64,000 nucleotides of DNA from Brachybacterium sp. P6-10-X1 (GCF_001969445.1 NZ_CP017297.1:1302001-1366000), one strand, 5' to 3'. Positions 52,514 through 62,724 are shown, counted from the first letter of the stretch. Notes: generated from the letters alone by a model not told the origin. Translations and numbers: made by a program.

Positions 52514-53268
52514 CGCTGGGCGGCGAGGACGTCGCGCTGGATCGCCGTCAGCTGCTCGCAGCCGCCGGTGGCCAGGTCCAGCAGGGAGCCCAGCTCCGCT
52601 CGGTCGAACGGAGCGCCTTCGGCGGTGCCCTGCACCTCGACGAAGGAGCCGGATCCGGTGACCACCACGTTCATGTCGGTCTCGGCCTCGACGTCCTCGC
52701 GGTACTCGAGGTCCAGCAGCGGTCGACCCCCGACGATCCCGACGCTGATGGCGCTGACGGAGTCGGTGAGCACCTCGCGGGCGGCGGGGACGGAGGTGTG
52801 CTGCTTGCCCCAGGTGATCGCGTCGGCCAGCGCCACGTAAGCGCCGGTGATCGCGGCGGTACGGGTGCCGCCGTCGGCCTGGAGCACGTCGCAGTCCAGC
52901 TGAATGGTGTTCTCGCCGAGGGCGTCGAGGTCGATGATCGCGCGCAGGGAGCGGCCGATCAGGCGGGAGATCTCGTGGGTGCGCCCTCCGATCTTCCCCT
53001 TGACGCTCTCGCGGGCGCCGCGGGTGTTCGTCGCCCGCGGCAGCATCGCGTACTCGGCGGTGACCCACCCTGAGCCGGATCCCTTCTTCCAGCGCGGGAC
53101 GCCTTCGGTGAAGCTGGCCGCGCACAGCACGCGGGTGCGGCCGAACTCGATCAGGGCGCTGCCCTCGGCGTGGTCGAGCCAGTCGCGGGCGATGCGGACC
53201 TCGCGCAGCTGGTCCGGGGTGCGACCGTCGACGCGGTCACCGGTGGGCGTGGGGTTCTGGGTGCTCAT
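52510..53268 (-). CDS. rph: Ribonuclease PH
   Basis: The 252-residue protein matches RNase PH ([80 protein letters not shown]). It trims tRNA 3' ends with phosphate. Length and motifs are normal. It is the first gene of the rph–rdgB pair. Confidence 0.95.
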   Translation of the reverse strand: MSTQNPTPTGDRVDGRTPDQLREVRIARDWLDHAEGSALIEFGRTRVLCAASFTEGVPRWKKGSGSGWVTAEYAMLPRATNTRGARESVKGKIGGRTHEISRLIGRSLRAIIDLDALGENTIQLDCDVLQADGGTRTAAITGAYVALADAITWGKQHTSVPAAREVLTDSVSAISVGIVGGRPLLDLEYREDVEAETDMNVVVTGSGSFVEVQGTAEGAPFDRAELGSLLDLATGGCEQLTAIQRDVLAAQR

Positions 53269-53350
53269 CGAGCGGGTTCTCCTCCGTGTCGCTCAGGCGT
53301 ACGGATCGAGGATAGCCGCTGGTCCTCAGCGGACGTGCGACGAGCTCCGC

Positions 53351-53368
53351 CGGAGCCTGCCGGCTCCG
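53351..53368 (-). terminator. Candidate terminator downstream of the MBL-fold gene
   Basis: CGGAGCC-TGCC-GGCTCCG forms a 7-bp GC-rich stem. It lies just after the stop of the metallo-hydrolase gene on the minus strand. No T-run is present. Confidence 0.35.
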
Positions 53369-53389
53369 ATCCCGGCGCCGCGGACCGGA

Positions 53390-54187
53390 TCACACAGAGC
53401 GGTCGGCGCCGTCCAGGTCGTACACGGCGCCCGGCACGGCGAGCTCGAGCGGGCCGTCGTAGACGCTGCGGGCCTCGGCCAGCGGGACCGCCGGGTCCGT
53501 CCAGGCGGCGACGTGGGTGAGCACGACGCGCCCCGCCCGGGCGGCGACCGCGGCCCGTCCGGCGCGCAGGCCGGTGAGGTGGACGCCGCTGAAGCGGTCG
53601 TCACGGCCCTCGATGTATCCGGCCTCGCACAGGAACAGGTCTGCACCGTCGGCGATCTCGTCGAGCGCGTCGCAGGAATCGGTGTCCCCGGAGTAGGCCA
53701 GCACGGTGTCCCCCGCAGCGACGCGGAATCCGTAGGCCTCCACCGGGTGCAGGACCTCGCGCACCTGGATGTCGAAGGGCCCGATCGAGAAGCGCTGCTC
53801 GTCCTCGAGCACATGATGGGTGAACGGCTCTCGGGTCACGCCGTCGGGGACGTTCCCCGTCCGGCCCAGCACCGAGGAGAGCCGTCCCGGCAGCGGCTGC
53901 GGGGCGTGGATCGGCAGCCGGGGCAGGTCGTCGCGGGAATGGTAGGCCCAGAACACCTCGAGGCCGGTGAGGTCGAGGTAGTGGTCGGGGTGGAGATGGG
54001 AGACGATCACGGCGTCGAGGTCCGCCGGATCGATGGCGGACTGCAGCGGCCCGAAGGCGCCGGAGCCGAGGTCCATGAGCACCCGCCAGGTGCGCCCGGA
54101 GGCGTCCTCGTGCTCGAGGAGGTAGCTGGAGGCCGCTCCGTCGGGGCCGGCGAAGCTGCCGCTGCAGCCGATGACCCTGATCCTCAT
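53390..54187 (-). CDS. MBL-fold metallo-hydrolase
   Basis: The 265-residue protein has the metallo-beta-lactamase motif [12 protein letters not shown] (residues 64–75) and later metal ligands in [11 protein letters not shown] and LTHVAAWTD. It resembles the RNase Z/AHL lactonase-like subgroup of small hydrolases. It directly follows murI with an ATGA overlap, an order conserved in many actinobacteria. The substrate is unknown. Confidence 0.85.
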   Translation of the reverse strand: MRIRVIGCSGSFAGPDGAASSYLLEHEDASGRTWRVLMDLGSGAFGPLQSAIDPADLDAVIVSHLHPDHYLDLTGLEVFWAYHSRDDLPRLPIHAPQPLPGRLSSVLGRTGNVPDGVTREPFTHHVLEDEQRFSIGPFDIQVREVLHPVEAYGFRVAAGDTVLAYSGDTDSCDALDEIADGADLFLCEAGYIEGRDDRFSGVHLTGLRAGRAAVAARAGRVVLTHVAAWTDPAVPLAEARSVYDGPLELAVPGAVYDLDGADRSV

Positions 54188-54996
54188 GCCGTCACCACCG
54201 GCAGGCTCGCGGTCACATCGAGCATCGGGCCCAGGAATCGGCGCGAGAGCCGCACGAACGACTCGCTGCCGGCACCCTCCGCGGTCTGCGCGAAGACGTG
54301 CCGCGGTGGGCGCTCCGACTCGCGCAGCAGGGAGGCGCCGCGCAGCTGGCGGTACACGTCCAGCGCGGTCTCCTCGGCGGAGGAGACCAGGGTGACCTCC
54401 GGCCCCATCACGTAGCTGATGGGACCGGCGAGCATCGGGTAATGGGTGCAGCCGAGCACCAGGGTGTCCACCCCCGCCTCGCGCACCGGCCTGAGGTACG
54501 CCTCGGCGACGTCGATGAGCTCCTCGCCGGTGATCACCCCGTTCTCGACGAACTCGACGAACCGAGGGCAGGCCTGGGTGACGATGTCGAGGTCGGGGGC
54601 GGCGGCGAAGGCGTCCTCGTAGGCGCGGGAGGTGACGGTGCCCTGGGTCGCGATCACGGCCACCCGCTGGTTGCGGGTGGCGGCGACCGCGCGGCGCACG
54701 GCCGGCTGGATGACCTCGATCACAGGGACGTCATAGCGCTCGCGCGCATCGCGCAGCACGGCGGCCGAGGCGGTGTTGCAGGCGATCACGAGCATCTTCA
54801 CCCCGCGCTCGACGAGGTCGTCCATGATGTCCAGGGTCAGCGAGCGCACCTCGGCGATGGGGCGGGGTCCGTACGGACCGTGCTCGGTGTCGCCGATGTA
54901 GACCACCTCCTCCTGCGGCAGCTGGTCGAGGATGGCCCGGGCGACGGTGAGCCCGCCCACCCCGGAGTCGAAGATCCCGATCGGCGCGTTGTTCAT
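54184..54996 (-). CDS. murI: Glutamate racemase
   Basis: The 270-residue protein has the family start [17 protein letters not shown] and both catalytic cysteines, Cys73 in VIACNTASA and Cys183 in LVLGCTHYP. It makes D-glutamate for peptidoglycan. The ATG at 54996 is chosen because the longer frame is antisense-like. TAGCCT about nine bases upstream of the ATG suggests a leaderless start. Confidence 0.94.
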   Translation of the reverse strand: MNNAPIGIFDSGVGGLTVARAILDQLPQEEVVYIGDTEHGPYGPRPIAEVRSLTLDIMDDLVERGVKMLVIACNTASAAVLRDARERYDVPVIEVIQPAVRRAVAATRNQRVAVIATQGTVTSRAYEDAFAAAPDLDIVTQACPRFVEFVENGVITGEELIDVAEAYLRPVREAGVDTLVLGCTHYPMLAGPISYVMGPEVTLVSSAEETALDVYRQLRGASLLRESERPPRHVFAQTAEGAGSESFVRLSRRFLGPMLDVTASLPVVTA

Positions 54997-55132
54997 CCCC
55001 GCAAGGCTAGTGTCGATCCGTACCGACGGCAGTGACGGCGCGCTCACTGCGTGCCGTTTCACAGTCCGATCACATTCCGGTGACGGTCGGGAGAGCCTGG
55101 GTGAACCACCCCGACGAGCGAGCTCCTCACCG

Positions 55133-55765
55133 TCAGTCGAGCGCTCTGAGCAGGCTCTCCTGGAGCCAGGACAGCAGCTCGTAGACCGCGATGACGATGT
55201 CGGAGCCGACCTGCTCGTCGTCCGGCCCCGTCGCTCCCTCCACGCGCTCACCGATCTGCTGGAGCATCTGGACGGTATCGAAGTCGCCGTCGCGCTGGAG
55301 GTCCAGGCGATCGGCCAGCACGATCCGCACGTCGTTCATGGCGCGCAGCAGCGCGAGCGCCTGCTCGTCGTCGATGACGACCTCGCTGTGGCCGTGGCCG
55401 GTGGCATCGAGGATCGACATGACGGTGCGGAGGTCGGCGAGTTTGCCGTCGGCGAGATCCTGCTGCCCGAAGCGGCGGAACTCGCCCGCGAGCGTCGAAT
55501 CCTCGGAGGCGGCCGGGAACAGCCGCTTCACCGCGGAATCGGCGGGCTCACGAGGGTCGCGCCCGGCGAACTCGGCCTCCAGCCGGCGCAGCGGATCCTC
55601 GCTGTCGGCGGCGCGCTGCAGCGGGTCGGAGCCCGTGTCGATGCCGAGGTCGGCCCGGATCAGGTCCGAGGTCTCCTGCGCGACCTGGGCGATGATCGCC
55701 TTCTCCTCGCCGTCGAGCCGGCAGGCGAGGCTGCCATCGGGGCGACGGCGGAACGCGTGGGCCAT
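55133..55765 (-). CDS. DUF2017-family protein
   Basis: The 210-residue protein matches DUF2017, found next to clpS in many actinobacteria ([20 protein letters not shown] and [20 protein letters not shown] are typical). Its function is not known. The start overlaps the clpS stop (TGATG). Confidence 0.85.
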   Translation of the reverse strand: MAHAFRRRPDGSLACRLDGEEKAIIAQVAQETSDLIRADLGIDTGSDPLQRAADSEDPLRRLEAEFAGRDPREPADSAVKRLFPAASEDSTLAGEFRRFGQQDLADGKLADLRTVMSILDATGHGHSEVVIDDEQALALLRAMNDVRIVLADRLDLQRDGDFDTVQMLQQIGERVEGATGPDDEQVGSDIVIAVYELLSWLQESLLRALD

Positions 55766-56088
55766 CAGTCCTCCCCCGCCCTCTCCAGCGTCGCCCGCAG
55801 CCCGAAGGAATGCATGGCCTGGACATCGGTCTCGACCCGCTCCCGGGAGCCGCGCGAGACGACGGCCCGCCCTTCCTCGTGGACCTGCATCATCAGCTGC
55901 TCCGCGACGAGCCGGGAGTACCCGAAGTGCCGGCGCAGGACGAACACCACGTAGCTCATGAGGTTCACGGGGTCGTTCCAGACCACGGCGGCCCAGGGCC
56001 CGTCGGGATCGACACCCAGCTGGACGCTGCCGGAGGGGTCGGTCACCGAGCCCGTCCCGGGCTCGGCCTGCCGCAGCTGAACCGACAT
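55765..56088 (-). CDS. clpS: ATP-dependent Clp protease adaptor ClpS
   Basis: The 107-residue protein has the ClpS core: WNDPVNLMSYVVFVLRRHFG and MMQVHEEGRAVVSRGSRERV. ClpS delivers N-degron substrates to the ClpAP or ClpCP protease. The ATG at 56088 follows GGAGGAG; the ORF in front of it is unsupported. It faces pncB. Confidence 0.92.
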   Translation of the reverse strand: MSVQLRQAEPGTGSVTDPSGSVQLGVDPDGPWAAVVWNDPVNLMSYVVFVLRRHFGYSRLVAEQLMMQVHEEGRAVVSRGSRERVETDVQAMHSFGLRATLERAGED

Positions 56089-56209
56089 TCGTGCTCCTCC
56101 TGTGTCACGCCGCCGCCCGATCAGTCCGCTGGTGGCCGGACGCGGCGCGGACGAGTCTACGGGGCGCGTCCGACCATCGAACCTCCCGCCACGCATTACG
56201 GTGGACACT

Positions 56210-57589
56210 GTGACTTCTGCCCTGCTCACCGACCTCTACGAGCTGACGATGGTGCACGGTGCCCGTGCGGCCGGCACCGCCTCGCGACGCTGCGTCTTCG
56301 AGGTCTTCACGCGGTCCCTCCCCTCGGGGCGCCGCTACGGCGTCCTGTCCGGCACCGCCCGCGTGCTCGAAGCGATCGCCGAATTCCGTTTCGACGACGC
56401 GGATCTGCGCTACCTGCGCAGCATCGGCGTGCTCGACGAGTCGATGCTCGAGCACCTCGCGGACTACCGGTTCACCGGGGACGTGCACGGGTACGAGGAG
56501 GGCGAGCTGTACTTCCCGAACTCCCCCGTGCTGCGGGTGGAGGGCACTTTCGAGGACGCCGTGATGCTGGAGACGGTGATCCTGTCGATCCTCAACCATG
56601 ACAGCGGGATCGCCTCGGCCGGCTCCCGCATGATCACCGCCGCGCGGGGGCGCCCCTGCATCGAGATGGGCGGGCGGCGGGTCCATGAGGACGCCGCGAT
56701 CGCCGCGGCTCGCGCCGCCTACATCGTCGGCTTCGCCTCCACCTCCAACCTCGCCGCGGGCGCCCACTACCGGATCCCGGTCGCCGGCACCGCCGCGCAT
56801 GCCTTCACCCTGCTGTTCGACACCGAGGCGGAGGCCTTCCGCGCCCAGCTCGCCTCCCAGGGCGTCGGCACCACCGTGCTCGTGGACACCTACGACGTCG
56901 AATCGGCGGTGCGCCGCGCCGTCGAGCTCGCCGGTCCTGAGCTCGGGGCGGTGCGACTGGACTCCGGCGACCTGGGGGCGCAGGCCCCCCCGGTGCGCGC
57001 GCTGCTGGATTCCCTCGGCGCGACGGGCACTCGGGTGACCGCCACCGGTGACCTCGACGAGTACCGCGTCGAGGAGCTGAGGGACGCCCCTCTGGACGGC
57101 TACGGCATCGGCACCCGTCTGGTCACCGGCGGCGGCCATCCGGCCCCGGGGTTCGTGTACAAGCTGGTCGAGCGCGAGGGGTCCGACGGGCAGATGCACC
57201 CGGTCGGCAAGCGGTCGCAGGACAAGGCCACCCTCGGGGCCGGCAAGAGCGCCTACCGCCTGCTCGTGGGCGGGCAGGCGCGGGCGGAGCTGGTGCTGCC
57301 CGGTGAGGAGGAGGTCGCGGAGTTCGAGCGGGAGCTGACCGCCGAGCTGATCTCGGAGCAGGCCTCCGCCGACTGGGCGCGGACCGCGCTGCGACCCCTG
57401 CAGAGCCCGATGATCCTCGGGGGTGACCCGGTGGAGTCCCTGAGCGCCCCGCAGAGGGTGCGGGCGGCCCGAGCACGGCATGCGGCGTCGACGGCTGAAC
57501 TGGGACTGGCGGCCGATGAGGGGCCGGACGGGCCGGTCGCGATCCCCACCGTCACCGACGGCGTCGAGGCCGCCCGCGTCCTGCCCTGA
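56210..57589 (+). CDS. pncB: Nicotinate phosphoribosyltransferase
   Basis: The 459-residue protein has the family features LLTDLYELTMVHGARAAG, YGVLSGTARVLEAI, TEAMANAT-like STSNLAAGAHYRIPVAGTAA, DTYDVESAVRR and VRLDSGDLG. It makes nicotinate mononucleotide for NAD salvage. The GTG start is chosen because TACGGT sits seven bases upstream, as in leaderless actinobacterial genes. The in-frame extension to 56102 lacks support. Confidence 0.92.
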   Translation: MTSALLTDLYELTMVHGARAAGTASRRCVFEVFTRSLPSGRRYGVLSGTARVLEAIAEFRFDDADLRYLRSIGVLDESMLEHLADYRFTGDVHGYEEGELYFPNSPVLRVEGTFEDAVMLETVILSILNHDSGIASAGSRMITAARGRPCIEMGGRRVHEDAAIAAARAAYIVGFASTSNLAAGAHYRIPVAGTAAHAFTLLFDTEAEAFRAQLASQGVGTTVLVDTYDVESAVRRAVELAGPELGAVRLDSGDLGAQAPPVRALLDSLGATGTRVTATGDLDEYRVEELRDAPLDGYGIGTRLVTGGGHPAPGFVYKLVEREGSDGQMHPVGKRSQDKATLGAGKSAYRLLVGGQARAELVLPGEEEVAEFERELTAELISEQASADWARTALRPLQSPMILGGDPVESLSAPQRVRAARARHAASTAELGLAADEGPDGPVAIPTVTDGVEAARVLP

Positions 57590-57928
57590 CGTCGGACTCT
57601 GCTTCGAGCCTCCCCGTGACGCGGACGCGGCGTGACGTGGGCGCTGCGGTGGCGCGGCGGGTCGACCCTCGTCGGTGACTGGCGCCGCGGCGGTGGCACG
57701 ACGGTGGCGCGGCGGGTGTGTCCTCGTCGGTGACTGGCGCCGCGGCGGTGGCGCGGCGGTGGCGCGGCGGGTGTGTCCTCGTCGGTGACTGGCGCGTCAG
57801 CGTGCGCGCTGGCTATATGACCAGCGCGCCCGGCAGAGCGCCAGCAGTCGACCACGCGCCCTCCGCAGCCATGCGCCCACGCCCTCCCGGAAGCACGTCA
57901 CGCCCGACACCGCCGGGCCCCAGGATCA
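57590..57928. other. Intergenic region with 55-bp tandem repeats
   Basis: No gene is supported in these 339 bp. The region consists largely of the repeat at 57668–57795, and the open frames crossing it are low-complexity. Confidence 0.5.
57668..57795. repeat. 55-bp tandem repeat, about 2.3 copies
   Basis: CTCGTCGGTGACTGGCGC starts at 57668, 57723 and 57778, exactly 55 bp apart. Between them lie GGTGGC/CGGCGG-rich runs. The first two units differ at a few bases; the last is partial. Confidence 0.85.
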
Positions 57929-59737
57929 TCAGCGGCGGCCGACGAACCAGCCGCGGACGATGCCGATGCGTTCCTGGATCTGCTCGGCGCTGGCCTGGGC
58001 GACCGCCGGTCCGCCGCTGCGGCTGCGCAGGGTGTTGTGCACGGAACCGTGGGGCGCGCCGGACTTCTTGGCCCAGGCCGAGACCAGGGTGCTGAGCTCT
58101 TTGCGCAGCTCCATCAGCTGCCGGTGGTCCACGACGCCCGGCGTCGTGGGCTGCTCGGCCGTCCCGCTCTTCTGCCGACGGGCCTGCTGCTGAGCCTGCT
58201 GCTGCTGGAGGACGGTGCGCATCTGTTCGGGGTCGAGCAGTCCGGGGATGCCCAGGAACTCCTGCTCGTCCTCGCTCCCGATCATGCCACCGGCGCCGTA
58301 CTCGCCACCGTCGAACAGGACACGGTCGAAGGAGGCCTCGGACTCGAGCGCCTCGAAGGTCATCTCGAGCTGGTCGCTGGTCTGTTCGGGGCGGTTCGCG
58401 TGCTCGACCAGGTTCTCGTCGAGCCCGGTCTCCGGATCGCCCTCGGGGGGCCTCAGGTCCAGCACGTGGTCGCGCTCGGCCTCGAGCTCCGCGGCGTGGG
58501 CCATGAGGATCGGCACCGTCGGCAGGAACACGCTGGCGGTCTCACCCCGGGTCCGTGAGCGCACGAAACGGCCGACGGCCTGGGCGAAGAACATCGGGGT
58601 GGCCGTCGAGGTCGCGTAGACGCCCACGGCCAGGCGGGGCACGTCCACGCCCTCGGAGACCATCCGCACCGCGACCATCCAGCGGTCCTCGGACGCGGAG
58701 AAGTCCTCGATGCGCTTGCCGGCGCCGGCGTCGTCCGAGAGCACGACGGTGGGGGCTTGGCCGCAGATCTCCTGGAGGGTGGCCGCGTAGGCGCGCGCGG
58801 CCTTCTGGTCGGTGGCGATCACCAGTCCGCCGGCATCGGGGACGTGGCGGCGCACCTCCGTCAGGCGGCGGTCCGCGGCCGCGAGCACCGACTGGATCCA
58901 TTCCCCCTGGGGGTCCAGGGCGGTGCGCCAGGCCTGCTGCGTGATGTCCTTGGTCTCCAGCGCGCCGAGCTGTGCGGAGACCTCGTCACCGGTCTTGGTG
59001 CGCCAGTGCATGCGCCCCGAGTACGTCATGAACAGCACCGGGCGCACCACGTGGTCGCGCAGCGCCTCGCCGTAGCCGTAGGTGTAGTCGGCCTTCGAGC
59101 GGGAGAATCCCTCGCCGTCCTCTTCGTAGACCACGAAGGGGATCTGCGAGGAGTCCGAGCGGAACGGGGTGCCCGTCAGCGCGAGCCGCCTCGTCGCCGT
59201 GTCGAAGGCGTCCCGCACCCCGTCGCCCCAGGTCAGCGAGTCTCCGGCATGGTGGATCTCATCGAGGATCACCAAGGTGCGCTCGGCCTCGGTGCGGGCG
59301 CGGTGCAACGCCGGGTGCATGCCCACCTGGGCATAGGTGATCGCCACGCCCTGGTAATGGGAGCCGTGGGCGCCCTGGGCGTTGGTGAAGTTCGGGTCCA
59401 GGGAGATGCCCACGCGCGCCGCGGAGTCCGCCCACTGCGTCTTCAGGTGCTCGGTCGGGGCGACCACCGTGACCCGGCGGACCGTGCCCTCTGCGAGCAG
59501 GGCGGCAGCGATCTGCAGAGCGAAGGTGGTCTTGCCGGCGCCGGGCGTGGCCACGGCCAGGAAGTCCTTCGGATCACGAGTGCGGTACAGCTCGAGGGCC
59601 TCGGCCTGCCAGGCGCGCAACTTGGGGACGGTGCCCCAGGCGGCGCGCTCGGGGTAGGCCACCGGCAGCGACCGGGCGGCGGCCTCGGAGGGCCGGCGCG
59701 GATCGCTGGTGGAGAACAGGGAGGGAGTCGTATTCAC
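57929..59737 (-). CDS. DEAD/DEAH box helicase (superfamily 2)
   Basis: The roughly 602-residue protein has Walker A VATPGAGKTTFALQIAAA, the DEIHH motif in VILDEIHHAGDSL, LTGTPFRSDS and the motif VI-like QAVGRFVRSR. The helicase core covers about the first 400 residues. The C-terminal part is rich in Gln and Glu and lacks known domains. The GTG at 59737 is my choice; a second GTG at 59749 is equally possible. TACGGT lies just upstream. Its substrate is unknown. Confidence 0.82.
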   Translation of the reverse strand: MNTTPSLFSTSDPRRPSEAAARSLPVAYPERAAWGTVPKLRAWQAEALELYRTRDPKDFLAVATPGAGKTTFALQIAAALLAEGTVRRVTVVAPTEHLKTQWADSAARVGISLDPNFTNAQGAHGSHYQGVAITYAQVGMHPALHRARTEAERTLVILDEIHHAGDSLTWGDGVRDAFDTATRRLALTGTPFRSDSSQIPFVVYEEDGEGFSRSKADYTYGYGEALRDHVVRPVLFMTYSGRMHWRTKTGDEVSAQLGALETKDITQQAWRTALDPQGEWIQSVLAAADRRLTEVRRHVPDAGGLVIATDQKAARAYAATLQEICGQAPTVVLSDDAGAGKRIEDFSASEDRWMVAVRMVSEGVDVPRLAVGVYATSTATPMFFAQAVGRFVRSRTRGETASVFLPTVPILMAHAAELEAERDHVLDLRPPEGDPETGLDENLVEHANRPEQTSDQLEMTFEALESEASFDRVLFDGGEYGAGGMIGSEDEQEFLGIPGLLDPEQMRTVLQQQQAQQQARRQKSGTAEQPTTPGVVDHRQLMELRKELSTLVSAWAKKSGAPHGSVHNTLRSRSGGPAVAQASAEQIQERIGIVRGWFVGRR

Positions 59738-59811
59738 AGCGGGATCCACCGTACCGCCGACGTCCGACGACCCGCCGCTGGACCCGATGTGAGGAAGTCG
59801 CCGGGCGCGCC

Positions 59812-59868
59812 GCGGCCCACGGCGAGCAGTGCGGCCCACGGCGAGCAGTGCGGCCCGCGACGAGCGGT
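59812..59868. repeat. 19-bp tandem repeat, three copies
   Basis: GCGGCCCACGGCGAGCAGT occurs twice in direct succession from 59812, and a third copy with three mismatches follows. It lies upstream of the helicase gene, in an intergenic stretch. Confidence 0.85.
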
Positions 59869-59951
59869 GCGGACCCGGCACCCGGCGAGGTCAGCAGGTC
59901 ACGCCGAGGTCCACGCCATACGCCGTGGTCAGCGAGATCTCCCGAGGACGG

Positions 59952-60314
59952 TCAGCGGCGCCCGCCGAAGAAGCCACGGAAGCCGCCGCCTTTGCCCGAA
60001 CCGCCGGAGTCGCCGTCGCCGCCGCCGTCCCGCGGCGCGCGGAACCCTTCGTAGATCTCCTTGCACTCGGGGCACACGGGATACTTCTCGGGATCACGGC
60101 CGGGCACCCACACCTTGCCGCACAGCGCGATCACCGGGGAGCCGCCCAGGGCCGCCTGGGTGATCTTGTCCTTGCGCACGTAGTGGGCGAACCGGTCGTG
60201 GTCGCCGTCGTCGGTGGTCTGCTCCTGCTCCTGCAGCTGGCGGTCCAGCACCGCAGTGCTGCCCGGGTCGTCGCTGTACGGGTCCATCCGGGACGGGTCG
60301 GACGTGGAGGACAT
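59952..60314 (-). CDS. DUF3039-family protein
   Basis: The 120-residue protein matches DUF3039, a family of short actinobacterial proteins (FAHYVRKDKITQAALGGSPV, IALCGKVWVPGRDPEKYPVC, PECKEIYEGFR). The Cys pairs in CGKVW and CPEC could bind a zinc ion. A Gly/Arg-rich tail ends the protein. GAGGGAG precedes the start. The function is unknown. Confidence 0.85.
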   Translation of the reverse strand: MSSTSDPSRMDPYSDDPGSTAVLDRQLQEQEQTTDDGDHDRFAHYVRKDKITQAALGGSPVIALCGKVWVPGRDPEKYPVCPECKEIYEGFRAPRDGGGDGDSGGSGKGGGFRGFFGGRR

Positions 60315-60401
60315 GGTTTGCTCCCTCGATCGGTGTCGTTGCCCCGAGCTTAACGGCCCTGCCTCCGGGCGGTCAGGGGCGGTCGCTGGAACACTGCGGT
60401 C

Positions 60402-60881
60402 ATGGATGCCGCCCTCGAGTTCTGCCGTCACCTCCCGCACGAGGTCCGTCGCGTCGGCGGGTCGCTGCCGTGGCGAGTGGGGGTGCTCGTGCTCGCCCTC
60501 GTGGCCAACATCGGCTTCTATCTGCCGGCGGTCCCGAGCGGGATGCCCGGGGCCGGGGTCGTCGGGATCGACAAGATCGTCCATCTCGTGGTGTTCGCCC
60601 TGACCGTCTGGGCGGCCGGTCGCCTGCTGGCTCCGCGCCGGCGGTTCCCCATGGGCTGGGTGGTGATCGTGGCTGCCGGCCATGCCCTGCTGATCGAGCT
60701 GATCCAGCTGGTGCTGCTGCCCGAGCGCGGGGCGGAGGGCGCCGACATCCTCCTCGACGTCATCGGCATCGCCCTCGGAGTGGGGCTGTGGATCGGCGAG
60801 CGTCTGCGGCGTGAGCACGCCGTCGTGCCGACGGAGTCCGAGCGGACGTCGACGGAGCCCCTGCTGGACGAACGCCGCTGA
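60402..60881 (+). CDS. VanZ-like membrane protein
   Basis: The 159-residue protein has four hydrophobic segments (VGVLVLALVANIGFYLPAV, DKIVHLVVFALTVWAAGRLL, VIVAAGHALLIELIQLVLLP, ILLDVIGIALGVGLWIG). The motifs DKIVHL and ELIQ match the VanZ-like family, whose members are linked to antibiotic resistance in some bacteria but are mostly of unknown role. The gene is divergent from DUF3039. Confidence 0.78.
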   Translation: MDAALEFCRHLPHEVRRVGGSLPWRVGVLVLALVANIGFYLPAVPSGMPGAGVVGIDKIVHLVVFALTVWAAGRLLAPRRRFPMGWVVIVAAGHALLIELIQLVLLPERGAEGADILLDVIGIALGVGLWIGERLRREHAVVPTESERTSTEPLLDERR

Positions 60882-61195
60882 CGAGCGACTCGGCGAGTGC
60901 CGAGCCCGTAGCCTGCCGATCGATCGATCGCGAGGCTGATGCCACGCCGCAGCTCCCGGTCCTGCCACAGCGCTTTCTCGAGGGTGAAGAACAAGCTGGA
61001 GATGCCGTTGCCGGGATACCAGTGCCCGCGATGCGCCGCGTGCGCCACGGGGAGGGCTGCCGTACTGGCCGACACGAGCTGCTGACGACACCCCATGACA
61101 CGGTATGACGGTCCCGGCGCGGCCCGGGCGCAGAAGTGGCGCACACGATGCCGTGTGCGCCACTGCCGGGAGGGGTGGCCGGTCGGTTCCGGGCC
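60882..61195. other. Intergenic region between the VanZ-like and malic enzyme genes
   Basis: These 314 bp have no supported gene. The main element is the hairpin at 61135–61164, the likely end of the malic enzyme transcript. Confidence 0.4.
61135..61164 (-). terminator. Terminator downstream of malic enzyme
   Basis: AGTGGCGCACACG and CGTGTGCGCCACT form a perfect 13-bp stem with a 4-base loop, 31 bases past the malic enzyme stop. A T-poor tail follows. Confidence 0.6.
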
Positions 61196-62653
61196 TCAGC
61201 CTTCCAGGGTGATCTCGTCGGCGTACACCGCCGGCATGGCCCCGGTGATGGTGTCGATCGTCCCAGCCTCCTCGCGGGCGACCTGCTCGACGGCGTTGGC
61301 CACGGCCTTGGTCACGCCCTCGTTGAAGACGCTGGGGACGATGTAGGTGGGGTTCAGCTCCTCGGTGGTGACCACGTCGGCCAGGGCCTTCGCCGCGGCC
61401 AGCAGCATGCGGTCGCTGACCCGGGTGGCGTGGGCGTCCAGCAGGCCGCGGAAGACGCCCGGGAAGGCCAGCACGTTGTTGATCTGGTTGGCGAAGTCGC
61501 TGCGCCCGGTGGCGACGACCTCGGCGTGCTGGGCGGCCTCGGCGGGGTCGATCTCCGGGGTCGGGTTGGCCATGGCGAACACGATCGAGCGGTCCGCCAT
61601 CGTGGTGACGTCCTGTGCGGTGAGGATGTTCCCGGCGCTGACCCCGATGAAGACGTCCGCGCCGGCGATCGCGTCGTGGAGGGTGCCGGTGAGCCCGCGG
61701 GGGTTGGTGACCTCCGCGATCCAGGGCAGGCGGCCCTCGAGCTGCTCGCGGCTGTCGTGGATGATGCCGTCGATGTCGGTGACGACGATGTCGCGGGCAC
61801 CGGCGGCGCGCAGCAGACGCAGGATCGCGGTGCCGGCGGCCCCGGCACCGGAGAGCACGATGCGGGCGGAGGCGATGTCCTTCTCCACCACGCGCAGCGC
61901 GTTGCGCAGGGCGCCCACCACGACGATCGCGGTGCCGTGCTGGTCGTCGTGGAAGACGGGGATGTCCAGCTCGGCGCGCAGACGGTCCTCGATCTCGAAG
62001 CAGCGCGGGGCCGAGATGTCCTCGAGGTTGATGCCGGCGAAGACGGGGGCGATCGCCTTGACGTGGGCGACGATCTCGTCGACCGAGTGCGCGTCCAGGC
62101 AGATCGGGAAGGCGTCGATGTCGGCGAAGCGCTTGAACAGGGCCGCCTTGCCCTCCATCACCGGCATCGCGGCGAGCGGGCCGAGGTCGCCCAGCCCCAG
62201 GATCGCGGTGCCGTCCGAGACGACCGCGACGGTGTTGCGCTTGATGGTCAGACGGCGGGCGTCGTCAGGGTTCTCCGCGATCGCCTTGACCACGCGGGCC
62301 ACCCCGGGGGTGTAGACCATCGAGAGGTCGTCGCGGTGACGGATCGGGACCTTCGACTCGATCTTCAGCTTGCCGCCGAGGTGGGCGAGGAAGGTGCGGT
62401 CGGAGACCTTGCCGAGCTCGACGCCCTCGATGTCCTTGAGGTCCTCGACGACCTCCATGGCGTGGTCGTGGCCCGCGGTGAGGACGGTGACGTCGGCCCT
62501 CATCCGCTCCGGCCCGGAGGCGGACACGTCCAGGGCGGTGACGGTGCCCCCGTGTCTCTCGATGCGGCCGGTGATGTCGCTGACGGCTGCGGAGCGCGCC
62601 GCGAATTCGAGTCGGATCGTGATGGAGTAGCTCACGGATGGCAACGGTGACAT
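61196..62653 (-). CDS. NAD(P)-dependent malic enzyme
   Basis: The 485-residue protein has an N-terminal ACT-like domain (residues 1–95) and the malic enzyme core: VYTPGVARVVKAIAENPDDA, the Lys-Asn pair and TVAVVSDGTAILGLGDLGPL, then NLEDISAPRCFEIEDRL, FHDDQHGTAIVVVGAL, the Rossmann SGAGAAGTAILRLL and AMANPTPEIDPAEA. It decarboxylates malate to pyruvate. TAAGCT near the start suggests a leaderless transcript. A strong hairpin follows. Confidence 0.92.
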   Translation of the reverse strand: MSPLPSVSYSITIRLEFAARSAAVSDITGRIERHGGTVTALDVSASGPERMRADVTVLTAGHDHAMEVVEDLKDIEGVELGKVSDRTFLAHLGGKLKIESKVPIRHRDDLSMVYTPGVARVVKAIAENPDDARRLTIKRNTVAVVSDGTAILGLGDLGPLAAMPVMEGKAALFKRFADIDAFPICLDAHSVDEIVAHVKAIAPVFAGINLEDISAPRCFEIEDRLRAELDIPVFHDDQHGTAIVVVGALRNALRVVEKDIASARIVLSGAGAAGTAILRLLRAAGARDIVVTDIDGIIHDSREQLEGRLPWIAEVTNPRGLTGTLHDAIAGADVFIGVSAGNILTAQDVTTMADRSIVFAMANPTPEIDPAEAAQHAEVVATGRSDFANQINNVLAFPGVFRGLLDAHATRVSDRMLLAAAKALADVVTTEELNPTYIVPSVFNEGVTKAVANAVEQVAREEAGTIDTITGAMPAVYADEITLEG

Positions 62654-62724
62654 GACCCCAGCTTAACGACGCCGGGGCACCTCGGGGACACGCCGCACCG
62701 AGGAGGACGAGGACGACGATGTCG

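Noticed and set aside
57718..58095. A 125-codon plus-strand frame across the 55-bp repeats
   Set aside because: Its sequence comes from the repeat itself and antisense of the helicase end, with no start signal.
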